64,000 bases of DNA from assembly GCA_902362725.1 (NCBI GenBank), contig CABIXM010000008.1:62001-126000 (forward strand), written 5' to 3'. Both the position numbers and the translations under genes were made by a program. Under the pieces are notes generated by a model. The model saw nothing but the letters and a program-made list of their open reading frames with translations, was not told the DNA's origin and searched no databases. Positions 8,415 to 15,188 of this stretch are shown here, piece by piece; the stretch's first letter is position 1; each line of letters starts with the position of its first letter. Source of the stretch: Clostridiaceae bacterium. Lineage in GTDB: Bacteria > Bacillota > Clostridia > Lachnospirales > Lachnospiraceae.

Positions 8415-9701
8415 ATGAAACCGTACAGAGAATTAACCAAAGAAGAACTTGTGCAGCTTAAGACAGAACTGGAGGCAAAGTACAAAGAGGCTCAGGCCAA
8501 AGACCTGCATCTGGATATGTCCAGAGGAAAGCCCAGCGCCGATCAGTTAGACCTGTCCATGCCCATGCTGGACGTATTGAACAGCGAGAGTGATCTGAAG
8601 GATTCCACCGGACTGGACTGCCGCAACTATGGTGTGCTGGACGGCCTGAAGGATGCCAAGGCACTGCTGGCAGGCATGACCGGCGTATCCCCGGAGAACG
8701 TCATCGTCTATGGAAACGCCAGCCTGAATATCATGTATGATACCGTGGCGAGAGCCATGCTCCATGGAATTATGGGTCATACTCCCTGGTGCAGGCTGGA
8801 TAAAGTAAAATTCCTCTGCCCGGTACCTGGTTATGATCGCCATTTCGCCATCACAGAATCCTTCGGAATCGAGATGATTAATATCCCGATGACTGTGACT
8901 GGTCCGGATATGGACATGGTAGAAGAGCTGGTTCAGAAGGATCCGGCAGTCAAGGGCATCTGGTGCGTACCGAAGTACTCCAATCCCCAGGGAATCACCT
9001 ACTCCGAGGAGACGGTGCGCCGTTTCGCAGCGCTGAAGCCCGCGGCAGAAGACTTCCGTATCTTCTGGGACAATGCGTACTGCGTACACCACCTGTACGA
9101 TGACAAGCAGGATGAGATCCCTGAGATCTTAAGCGAGTGCGTCAAGGCAGGCAACCCGGATATGGTCTTCGAATTCTGCTCCACCTCCAAGATCAGCTTC
9201 CCGGGATCCGGAATTTCCTGTATCGCCACATCTGAGAACAACCTGAAGGACATCAAAAAGCAGATGACCATTCAGACCATCGGCCACGACAAGATCAACC
9301 AGCTGCGTCACGTACGCTTCTTCAAGGACATTGACGGAATCAAGGCACACATGCAGAAGCACGCAGCCATCCTCCGCCCGAAATTCGAAGCAGTCCTGGA
9401 TATTCTGGAGAGAGAGCTTGGAGGCCTGGAGATCGGCAGCTGGGTGCGCCCGAACGGCGGCTACTTTATCTCCTTCGACGCCCTGGAGGGCTGCGCGAAA
9501 GCCATCGTAGCCAAGTGTAAAGAGGCCGGCGTCGTCATGACCGGAGCCGGAGCCACCTACCCGTACCACAACGACCCCAAGGACAGCAACATCCGCATTG
9601 CCCCATCCTTCCCCACCCCGGAAGACCTGGCCGCAGCCGCAGAGCTGTTCGTCCTGTGTGTCAAGCTGGTAAGCGTGGAGAAGCTTCTGGAGACAAAATA
9701 A
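8415..9701 (+). CDS. PLP-dependent aminotransferase, class I/II (type Ic aspartate aminotransferase-like)
   Basis: Fold-type I PLP enzyme of about 428 residues. It resembles the aspartate aminotransferase group of Pfam PF12897: the N-terminal DMSRGKPS, the PLP-anchoring region YGNASLNIMYD, the CVPKYSNPQG motif, the aspartate in FWDNAYCVH and the Schiff-base lysine in CSTSKISFPGSG. It probably exchanges amino groups between glutamate and aspartate or a similar acid. The site AGGAGG (8403-8408) leaves 6 bases to the ATG at 8415 and only 3 to the ATG at 8412, so I prefer 8415. It has its own leader of about 75 bases and a strong hairpin behind it. Confidence 0.87.
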   Translation: MKPYRELTKEELVQLKTELEAKYKEAQAKDLHLDMSRGKPSADQLDLSMPMLDVLNSESDLKDSTGLDCRNYGVLDGLKDAKALLAGMTGVSPENVIVYGNASLNIMYDTVARAMLHGIMGHTPWCRLDKVKFLCPVPGYDRHFAITESFGIEMINIPMTVTGPDMDMVEELVQKDPAVKGIWCVPKYSNPQGITYSEETVRRFAALKPAAEDFRIFWDNAYCVHHLYDDKQDEIPEILSECVKAGNPDMVFEFCSTSKISFPGSGISCIATSENNLKDIKKQMTIQTIGHDKINQLRHVRFFKDIDGIKAHMQKHAAILRPKFEAVLDILERELGGLEIGSWVRPNGGYFISFDALEGCAKAIVAKCKEAGVVMTGAGATYPYHNDPKDSNIRIAPSFPTPEDLAAAAELFVLCVKLVSVEKLLETK

Positions 9702-9724
9702 GAAATAACAGTGTGGATAATAAG

Positions 9725-9757
9725 GGAAGCCCCGGCGTCGATTTCGCCGGGGCTTCC
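9725..9757. terminator. Shared hairpin terminator between convergent genes
   Basis: Perfect 13-bp GC-rich stem (9725-9737 with 9745-9757). The T-rich side lies toward the left (TTATTATCC when read on the minus strand), so it may serve uppP best, but it sits between two convergent genes and can act both ways. Confidence 0.75.
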
Positions 9758-9782
9758 TGCGTAAAGAAATTGGAAACGTAAT

Positions 9783-10607
9783 TTAGTTAAAAAGCAGGAA
9801 ATATACGATCACCAGCGCGCCCAGCACGATCCGGTAATATCCGAAGGCCTTAAAGTCATTTTTCTTGATGTATCCCATCAGGAACTTGATAGCCAGTACG
9901 GAAACCACAAAGGCTGTCACCATACCCACGATAAGAATGGCCGCCTCGGTTCCGGTAAAAGCAAAACCAAACTTCAGCAGCTTCAAAAGACTCGCTCCAA
10001 ACATCACCGGGATCGCCAGGAAGAAGCTGAACTCAGCCGCGATATACCGGGAAGCGCCCAGGAGGGTTGCGCCCAAAATCGTAGCGCCGGATCTGGAAGT
10101 ACCCGGAATCAGCGCCAGCACCTGGAATACGCCGATAAAAAGCGCCATTGGATAAGAAAGCTGCTGAAAAGAACGTACCCGGGGCTTCCGTCCCTTATTA
10201 TAATTCTCAATGACGATAAAAAGCACGCCATACAGAATCAGCGTAAAAGCCACCGTCTGATAATTATAGAAGAGCTCATCAATCTTATCATCAAAGGGAA
10301 GTCCGATGACCGCCGCCGGAAGCACCGCCACCAGTACCTTAAACCACAGAGACCAGGTATCCTTCTTAATCCATCCCTTCGAGGGGGTGGTAAACGGCCA
10401 CAGCTTGTCGAAATACAGCGCCACAACAGCCAGAATTGCGCCCAGCTGAATCACTACCAGAAACATTTCCATAAAAGTGTCGCTGACATTCAAATGAACA
10501 AATTCATTGACCAGAATCATATGTCCGGTACTGCTGATGGGAAGCCATTCCGTGATGCCCTCCACGATACCCAGAAGAAGAACCTTCAACCATTCAATCA
10601 CATTCAT
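9783..10607 (-). CDS. uppP: Undecaprenyl-diphosphatase
   Basis: Integral membrane enzyme (BacA/UppP family, 274 residues, about eight membrane segments) that removes a phosphate from undecaprenyl diphosphate. This recycles the lipid carrier for peptidoglycan and other envelope polymers and confers bacitracin tolerance. The signature [17 protein letters not shown] covers residues 13-29 with active-site Glu16 and Glu20; the second motif, [10 protein letters not shown], lies near 173. The length is typical. A ribosome site AGGAG and a consensus promoter (10682-10709) precede it. Confidence 0.95.
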   Translation of the reverse strand: MNVIEWLKVLLLGIVEGITEWLPISSTGHMILVNEFVHLNVSDTFMEMFLVVIQLGAILAVVALYFDKLWPFTTPSKGWIKKDTWSLWFKVLVAVLPAAVIGLPFDDKIDELFYNYQTVAFTLILYGVLFIVIENYNKGRKPRVRSFQQLSYPMALFIGVFQVLALIPGTSRSGATILGATLLGASRYIAAEFSFFLAIPVMFGASLLKLLKFGFAFTGTEAAILIVGMVTAFVVSVLAIKFLMGYIKKNDFKAFGYYRIVLGALVIVYFLLFN

Positions 10608-10681
10608 CGTATCTACTCCTTAAAATAATATCCTCTGTTCTATAGGTATATTTAGATGTGCAGAGGAAAGATTCGGATTTC

Positions 10682-10709
10682 AGTATAACATACTGACTTT
10701 TTATGTCAA
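10682..10709 (-). promoter_or_regulatory. uppP promoter
   Basis: On the minus strand TTGACA (10709-10704), 16 bp, TATACT (10687-10682), about 75 bases before the uppP start. Confidence 0.65.
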
Positions 10710-10873
10710 TGAAAGGAGCGAAATTTAAGAAAGACTTCAAGTTCCGGAGAAAAATCAGAAAGAAAAAAGATAGAAACCAGATAGATACCAGATAGAAAAA
10801 GAAAGGGGCAGATGAAAAAAGAACCATGATAGAGGGAAGAAAACCGATAAATTATACACAATCCATATGAATA

Positions 10874-10922
10874 TGCATAAATAGCAGCATAATCATGCAT
10901 AAAAAACAAATAAAATGCATAA
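10874..10922 (+). promoter_or_regulatory. Array of TGCATAA direct repeats upstream of amino acid ABC operon
   Basis: The heptamer TGCATAA occurs at 10874, 10896 and 10916, that is every 20-22 bp or two helix turns, with partial copies at 10887 (GCATAA) and 10935 (ATGCA). The array ends just upstream of the -35 at 10950. It looks like a binding array for a regulator, perhaps an ArgR-type protein; the identity is inference. Confidence 0.45.
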
Positions 10923-10949
10923 AACACTAAAAAATATGCAATTTAGGTC

Positions 10950-10997
10950 TTGCAATTTTCAAAAATGACGCTATAATAAGAAACAGGTTTTAACCTG
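10950..10997 (+). promoter_or_regulatory. Promoter and operator dyad of amino acid ABC operon
   Basis: TTGCAA (10950-10955), 16 bp, TATAAT (10972-10977). A palindrome, CAGGTT-TT-AACCTG (10984-10997), lies directly over the expected transcription start and could be a repressor operator. Confidence 0.6.
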
Positions 10998-11039
10998 AAA
11001 CGAACAGAAAGACCATTTCAAGGTTGGGAGGAACAAATT

Positions 11040-11888
11040 ATGAAAAAGTTAGTAGCAGTATTACTGGCAGGCGTAATGTGTGTATCACTGGCAGCCTGCG
11101 GAGGAAAGAAAGAAGAGGTAGCTGACACCACAGCAGCAGAGACCACCGAAACCACTGACGAGGCGGCAACAGAGGATACAGAAGACGCAGCAGCGACAGA
11201 CGGAACCTTTACCACCGTTGCAGACGGCGTTCTGACCATGGGAACCAACGCAGCATTCCCGCCGTACGAGTACAAAGAGGGCGATGAGGTTGTAGGTATT
11301 GACGCAGAGATCGCACAGGCTCTGGCAGACAAACTGGGACTGAAGCTTGAGATCCTGGATATGGATTTCTCCTCTCTGATTACAGCTATCCAGGCAGGCA
11401 AGATCGATATCTCCCTGGCGGGCATGACTGTGACTGATGAGAGAAAGCAGAACGTAGACTTCACAGATTCCTACGCCACAGGCGTGCAGGTGATTATCGT
11501 AAAAAACGATTCCGATATTAAGAGTGTAGACGACTTGGCAAATGACAAGATCATGGGCGTACAGGAGGGAACCACCGGACATCTGTACTGCTCCGACGAC
11601 TACGGCGAGGAGCACGTTATCGCTTACACCAACGGCGCAACCGCTGTACAGGCTCTGCTTCAGGACAAGGTTGACTGTGTCGTTATTGACCAGCAGCCGG
11701 CAGAAGAGTTCGTAGAAGCCAACGAGGGACTGAAGATTCTGGATACCGAGTATGTGGTAGAGGATTATGCAGCAGCAGTATCCAAGGACAACCCAGGCTT
11801 AACCGCAGCCCTGAACCAGGCACTGCAGGAGCTGAAGGACGATGGAACTATCCAGTCCATCCTTGACAAGTACATCAAGGCAGAGTAA
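11040..11888 (+). CDS. Amino acid ABC transporter substrate-binding lipoprotein
   Basis: Family 3 solute-binding protein of 282 residues, exported and lipid-anchored. The signal peptide ends in a lipobox (SLAAC, Cys20), followed by an acidic, Thr-rich linker to about residue 60. The binding fold shows TMGTNAAFPPYEY, VGIDAEIAQALADKLGL and the SLAGMTVTDERK segment common to polar amino acid receptors. The substrate cannot be fixed from sequence; arginine, lysine, histidine, glutamine or cystine are all possible. It is the first gene of a three-gene importer operon and is followed by a hairpin terminator, which should give more receptor than permease. Confidence 0.92.
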   Translation: MKKLVAVLLAGVMCVSLAACGGKKEEVADTTAAETTETTDEAATEDTEDAAATDGTFTTVADGVLTMGTNAAFPPYEYKEGDEVVGIDAEIAQALADKLGLKLEILDMDFSSLITAIQAGKIDISLAGMTVTDERKQNVDFTDSYATGVQVIIVKNDSDIKSVDDLANDKIMGVQEGTTGHLYCSDDYGEEHVIAYTNGATAVQALLQDKVDCVVIDQQPAEEFVEANEGLKILDTEYVVEDYAAAVSKDNPGLTAALNQALQELKDDGTIQSILDKYIKAE

Positions 11889-11925
11889 GCAAAAAAGCGG
11901 ACGCTCAAGGCTATAAGAGCATCAA

Positions 11926-11959
11926 CGGAGGTGTTCAGATCGGACACCTCCGTATTTTT
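11926..11959 (+). terminator. Partial terminator between receptor and permease genes
   Basis: Stem CGGAGGTGT / ACACCTCCG (11926-11934 with 11944-11952) and the T-rich tail TATTTTT. In ABC operons such intercistronic terminators lower expression of the membrane parts. Confidence 0.75.
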
Positions 11960-11977
11960 GCAAAATAGAAAAATAAG

Positions 11978-12043
11978 ATAGCGTAGAAATATAAGAAGCA
12001 ATAAATTCAAAAAATAAAATTGCTTTTTATATTTCTACGTTAT
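11978..12043. repeat. Long AT-rich inverted repeat (25-bp arms)
   Basis: Arms 11978-12002 and 12019-12043 pair over 25 bp with two G-U positions and a 16-nt loop. The 13-base word ATAGCGTAGAAAT at its left edge recurs at 42536. A second small inverted repeat, GTAACTG / CAGTTAC (12061-12067 with 12082-12088), follows. Together they fill the leader of the permease gene. Confidence 0.7.
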
Positions 12044-12115
12044 AGAATAGAAGAAATATGGTAACTGCCTCAGAGCCTGAACAGTTACGAAATACGTACA
12101 GAGGAGAATAAGCAT

Positions 12116-12838
12116 ATGTTCGAAGACTTAAAAAAAGGTCTTTACCAGACATTTATCCTGGATGACAACTACCAGTATTTTATCAAGGGCATCCAGACGA
12201 CGTTGATTGTCACAGTTTTTGCGCTGATCGTCGGCGTGATTCTCGGCGTGATTGTGGCGATTATCCGTTCTGCCCACGACCAGCAGCCGGAGCGTAAGAA
12301 AAATATCTTTCTGCAGCTGGCCAACGCCATTTGTCAGATTTATCTGACGGTTATCCGTGGAACCCCCATGATGGTACAGCTTCTGATCATGTGGTTCGTG
12401 GTCTGGGCCAGCGCCCGCGCCACTGACTCAAACATGATTCGCTGCGCGATCCTGGCCTTCGGTATCAACTCCGGAGCCTATGTGGCCGAGATCATCCGTT
12501 CCGGTATCATGTCCATCGACAAGGGTCAGATGGAGGCGGGACGTTCCGTAGGACTGACCTACGCCACCACCATGCGCTGCATCATTATTCCGCAGGCGTT
12601 CAAAAACGTACTGCCTGCCCTGGGAAATGAGCTGATTACCCTGTTAAAGGAGACATCCGTCGTGACGGTTATCGGACTTCGCGACCTGACCAAGGGCGCG
12701 CTGATTATTCAGTCCAAGACCTATCAGGCCTTCGTGCCGTTCTTTGCCATTGCCGGTATATATCTGGTCATGGTACTGGGTCTGTCCTGGCTGATGGGAA
12801 AACTGGAAAGGAGACTGAGACAGAGTGATTTACGTTAA
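12116..12838 (+). CDS. Amino acid ABC transporter permease
   Basis: Membrane permease of 240 residues in the HisM/GlnP family. It has about five hydrophobic segments and the EAA loop in the C-terminal half ([24 protein letters not shown], in which EAGRS...G is the contact to the ATPase). The N-terminal [17 protein letters not shown] is typical of the family. As only one permease gene is present, the channel is expected to be a homodimer. The start has AGAGGAGAATAAG upstream. It overlaps the ATPase gene by 14 bases, showing translational coupling. Confidence 0.93.
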   Translation: MFEDLKKGLYQTFILDDNYQYFIKGIQTTLIVTVFALIVGVILGVIVAIIRSAHDQQPERKKNIFLQLANAICQIYLTVIRGTPMMVQLLIMWFVVWASARATDSNMIRCAILAFGINSGAYVAEIIRSGIMSIDKGQMEAGRSVGLTYATTMRCIIIPQAFKNVLPALGNELITLLKETSVVTVIGLRDLTKGALIIQSKTYQAFVPFFAIAGIYLVMVLGLSWLMGKLERRLRQSDLR

Positions 12839-13547
12839 GGATCTGGCCAAAGCATTTGGCGACAATCATGTTATCAAAAATATCAATATGCATATTACAC
12901 CGGGCGAGAAGGTGGTTATCGTAGGTCCCTCCGGATCCGGTAAATCCACATTCCTGCGCTGCCTGAACCTTCTGGAGCAGCCCACCGGCGGCAGCATTAC
13001 CTTCGACGGGCAGGAGATCACAGCCCCGGGTGTGGATGTCAATAAGATCCGCCGCCGTATGGGTATGGTATTCCAGCATTTCAACCTGTTTGCAAATCTG
13101 ACTGTGAAGGAAAATATCATGCTGGCTCCGGTGCAGCTGAAGCTGAAGACCAAGGCCGAGGCGGAAGCAGAGGCCATGCGTCTGCTGAAGCTGGTTAATC
13201 TGGAAGAAAAAGCGGATTCCTATCCGGCCCAGCTGTCCGGCGGACAGAAGCAGCGAATTGCCATTGTTCGTTCCCTGGCGATGGATCCGGAAGTGATGCT
13301 CTTCGATGAGCCCACCTCCGCCCTGGACCCTGAGATGGTAGGAGAGGTTCTGGAACTGATGAAGAAGCTAGCTGACGACGGCATGACCATGGTGGTCGTG
13401 ACCCACGAGATGGGCTTCGCCCGTGAGGTAGCCACCCGCGTGGTATTCATGGACGGCGGTTACATCAAGGAGGAGAACAATCCGAAAGACTTCTTTGAGC
13501 ATCCGCAGGATCCACGTCTGCAGGATTTCTTATCCAAAGTACTCTAA
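12825..13547 (+). CDS. Amino acid ABC transporter ATP-binding protein
   Basis: ATPase subunit of 240 residues (GlnQ/HisP family). Walker [10 protein letters not shown] is near residue 34, the signature [11 protein letters not shown] near 135, and Walker [19 protein letters not shown] near 155, with the H-switch [10 protein letters not shown]. It starts with GTG at 12825 inside the permease gene, with AAAGGAGAC as ribosome site. It drives uptake through the preceding permease and receptor. A strong terminator follows. Confidence 0.95.
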   Translation: MIYVKDLAKAFGDNHVIKNINMHITPGEKVVIVGPSGSGKSTFLRCLNLLEQPTGGSITFDGQEITAPGVDVNKIRRRMGMVFQHFNLFANLTVKENIMLAPVQLKLKTKAEAEAEAMRLLKLVNLEEKADSYPAQLSGGQKQRIAIVRSLAMDPEVMLFDEPTSALDPEMVGEVLELMKKLADDGMTMVVVTHEMGFAREVATRVVFMDGGYIKEENNPKDFFEHPQDPRLQDFLSKVL

Positions 13548-13557
13548 AGACAAGCAC

Positions 13558-13604
13558 AACCGCTGTCAGAGCCCCATTTTCAGGGCCGGACAGCGGTTTT
13601 TTTT
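13558..13604 (+). terminator. Terminator of amino acid ABC operon
   Basis: Stem AACCGCTGTC / GACAGCGGTT (13558-13567 with 13589-13598) with an inner GC-rich pairing, then eight T. Confidence 0.88.
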
Positions 13605-13699
13605 AATTTCATCATTCTTTCGTAAGAATTTCTTAATCGACTTTATATTTTTTTTAGAGGCTGGACATATCTTAGTCACAATTCCCTGATATAGTATTA

Positions 13700-13811
13700 A
13701 ATGTAGCAAGAACACATATCAGTATTTCATTCATAACACTCGGGGACTTCCGGGAGGAAGCCCCCACTCCCTCGTAAATATGGGTTTCTCAGAAATGAGA
13801 AGCCCTTTTTT
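13700..13811 (+). ncRNA. Candidate small RNA of about 110 nt
   Basis: An extended -10 box (TGATATAGT, 13687-13695) is followed by about 110 non-coding bases. These end in two hairpins: a GC-rich one (GGGGACTTCC / GGAAGCCCC, about 13742-13765) and GGGTTTCTCA / TGAGAAGCCC (13782-13791 with 13796-13805) directly followed by six T. The layout is that of a small independent RNA with its own terminator. It matches no family I recognise. The element remnants start right at its 3' end, as expected if the RNA gene served as an attachment site. Confidence 0.4.
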
Positions 13812-13812
13812 G

Positions 13813-13929
13813 ATGCCAATTTTGGCGAGTTTACCAGAGATTTACCAGATTTGGTGGGAAAGAGAGTTTGGTATGTTCATTGTCGCTCTCGTTGGATTGT
13901 GTTATACAATCTTCGGGAGAAAAAAATAG
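13813..13929 (+). CDS. Candidate 38-residue membrane peptide (type I toxin-like)
   Basis: Short frame ATG 13813 to TAG 13927. The last 18 residues (from an internal ATG at 13873, which has GGGAAAGAG upstream) are MFIVALVGLCYTIFGRKK, one hydrophobic helix with a basic tail. This is the look of Fst/TxpA/BsrG-like toxin peptides. The stop codon lies just before a hairpin that terminates transcription from the opposite strand, a layout used by convergent toxin/antisense pairs. The peptide is not similar enough to name a family, and chance occurrence is possible. Confidence 0.3.
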   Translation: MPILASLPEIYQIWWEREFGMFIVALVGLCYTIFGRKK

Positions 13930-13956
13930 CCGCCACTACTCGCAATAGTGACGGCT
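13921..13956 (-). terminator. Minus-strand terminator in element remnant
   Basis: Stem arms 13928-13938 and 13946-13956 (one mismatch); read on the minus strand the stem is followed by TATTTTTTT. It could end the transcript of the ribbon-helix-helix gene at 14142-14348 or a minus-strand antisense RNA starting near 14040. Confidence 0.6.
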
Positions 13957-14071
13957 GGCCTCGTAAGAGGTAAAAGCTTATAACTACGGGGTAGGCCGGA
14001 TTACTCTGGCTTTCCCTATATCTATCATCAATATATCACATTTGGCAGCAGGACGCAAGGGGATATATACA

Positions 14072-14115
14072 GAAAATATAAGGAAAATATAAGGAAAATA
14101 TAAGGAAAATATAAG
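14072..14115. repeat. Four tandem copies of an 11-bp unit
   Basis: The unit GAAAATATAAG is repeated exactly at 14072, 14083, 14094 and 14105. Iterons of this kind occur at replication or recombination sites of mobile elements, but a simple slippage repeat is equally possible. Confidence 0.85.
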
Positions 14116-14141
14116 GATCCTCCGCGTGCACCAGCCAGAAT

Positions 14142-14348
14142 CTACTCTTCAGCAGATGTTTTTATGGAGGTTCGCTCCATTCGTTCATCAATCGCCTTTT
14201 TAATATAGTCGTTTACGGATTCGCCGGAGGCTTCGGCTGCGGCCTTTATTTCCTCGTACTTTTCTTTCTGGACGTCCAGGGGGATGCGCTTGAGGTTCTT
14301 TTTAGCGTAGTTATACATGGACTGTTTTTGACCTTCTGTTAATGGCAT
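14142..14348 (-). CDS. Ribbon-helix-helix (Arc/CopG-like) small DNA-binding protein
   Basis: Protein of 68 residues of the Arc-like ribbon-helix-helix type that is common on integrative elements of Clostridia. It begins MPLTEGQKQS, then KRIPLDVQKEKYEEIKAAAE, ESVNDYIKKAIDERM and a polar tail. The beta strand (KRIPLDV) and the helix with SVNDYIKKAI are the expected DNA-contact and dimer parts. It has no clear ribosome site in front, and its start codon lies in a junction with the integrase remnant on the other strand. It is probably a leftover accessory gene (excision control or antitoxin-like) of a decayed element. Confidence 0.65.
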   Translation of the reverse strand: MPLTEGQKQSMYNYAKKNLKRIPLDVQKEKYEEIKAAAEASGESVNDYIKKAIDERMERTSIKTSAEE

Positions 14349-14623
14349 TCGAATACATCGGTATGATTCAGCAGGTGCGGAAAGCCTTTATAGAGCAGAA
14401 ACGGATCTGCCTGCAGTTGGGGCGCCGGAGCGAGATAGAAGTGGACGGGCAGAGGGACTTTGTATTTTTGAATAACGGCCCGCCACATTCTCGTAACTTT
14501 AGTGACGAGTTAGGCGGGCAAATTTTTTGCCAAGTTATCGAACTGGTGTTTACTCTCCGGCTAACATATGGTATAATCGAAACATGGAAAAAGATATATT
14601 TACTATGGAAAATACATGATTAA
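14342..14623 (+). pseudogene. Tyrosine recombinase (phage/ICE integrase) fragment
   Basis: The first 55 or so codons of this frame read like the middle of a Tn916-type site-specific integrase: EYIGMIQQVRKAFIEQKR, then RRSEIEVDGQRDFVFLNNG and PPH. In intact enzymes this part lies between the first catalytic Arg and the His-x-x-Arg box. N- and C-terminal parts, including the Arg, HxxR and Tyr residues, are missing. After about 14505 the frame no longer resembles the family. It is a truncated relic, not a functional gene. Confidence 0.6.
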
Positions 14624-14729
14624 TTTTATCAAGACGTAAGTATTCTTTTCTTATCTCTAATTCTATGTCAAAGTGCAATCCCAATATGGTATAACTGAAA
14701 AGGTAACGTACAGGAATGTAGATTTGCTA

Positions 14730-14779
14730 TTGACGATGTCAATATATATGTATATATTTAAATTAGACAAAAGTCTAAT
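14730..14779 (+). promoter_or_regulatory. Promoter with BlaI-type operator
   Basis: TTGACG (14730-14735), 17 bp, TATATT (14753-14758). The -35 sits inside a dyad ATTGAC-GAT-GTCAAT (14729-14743). Directly after the -10 lies a second perfect dyad ATTAGAC-AAAA-GTCTAAT (14762-14779). BlaI/MecI repressors bind dyads over the promoter in this way, so autoregulation of the operon is likely. Confidence 0.7.
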
Positions 14780-15184
14780 ATGAGACAAGATAAGAAGAAA
14801 TGGGGTGGAGGTTTGAAAAAATTACCCGATGCGCAACTGGAACTGATGCTGATTATCTGGGATGCAGACAGACCTGTGACCAGAGCGGAGATTGAAGAAA
14901 AGATGGATGACAGTAGAGACGTGCTGCCGAATACGGTGCTGGCTCTGCTGTCCCGTCTGGAAAAACGGGGATTTGTAAAGAAAGAGCGGGATGGGAAGAT
15001 CAATCACTACAGTGCCCTGGTGGAACGGGAGCCCTATATGAAGGAAGCCAGCAAGGGAATTTTGAAGCAGATGTTTCAGGGTTCTCTGAAAAATTTTGCT
15101 GCTGCTCTTTATGATGGAGAGGAACTCAGTGAAGAAGATGCAAAAGAGCTGATGGAATTTCTGGAAAGCAAGGTCAAGAGGTAG
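14780..15184 (+). CDS. BlaI/MecI/CopY-family repressor
   Basis: Winged-helix repressor of 134 residues. After a short basic N-terminus the conserved LPDAQLELMLIIWDADRPVTRAEIEEKM opens the DNA-binding domain, followed by the recognition region VLPNTVLALLSRLEKRGFVKKERDGK and a dimerising C-terminal half. Such repressors are inactivated by cleavage or release when their M56 partner senses a signal. The M56 gene starts 4 bases downstream. The operator dyad at 14762-14779 abuts the start codon, so the leader is very short; no classical ribosome site is seen, and alternative starts at 14799 cannot be excluded. Confidence 0.88.
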   Translation: MRQDKKKWGGGLKKLPDAQLELMLIIWDADRPVTRAEIEEKMDDSRDVLPNTVLALLSRLEKRGFVKKERDGKINHYSALVEREPYMKEASKGILKQMFQGSLKNFAAALYDGEELSEEDAKELMEFLESKVKR

Positions 15185-15188
15185 CGCT

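Noticed and set aside
9725..9757. Possible attachment site or REP element in the strong palindrome after the aminotransferase gene
   Set aside because: A single perfect stem between two convergent genes is sufficiently explained as a terminator.
10708..10794. Short Lys/Arg-rich frame upstream of the amino acid ABC operon
   Set aside because: 28 codons of low-complexity A-rich DNA without promoter or family; most likely chance.
14105..14348. Complete toxin-antitoxin pair around the ribbon-helix-helix gene
   Set aside because: No toxin of the RelE/MazF/PIN type is adjacent; the neighbour is only an integrase fragment.
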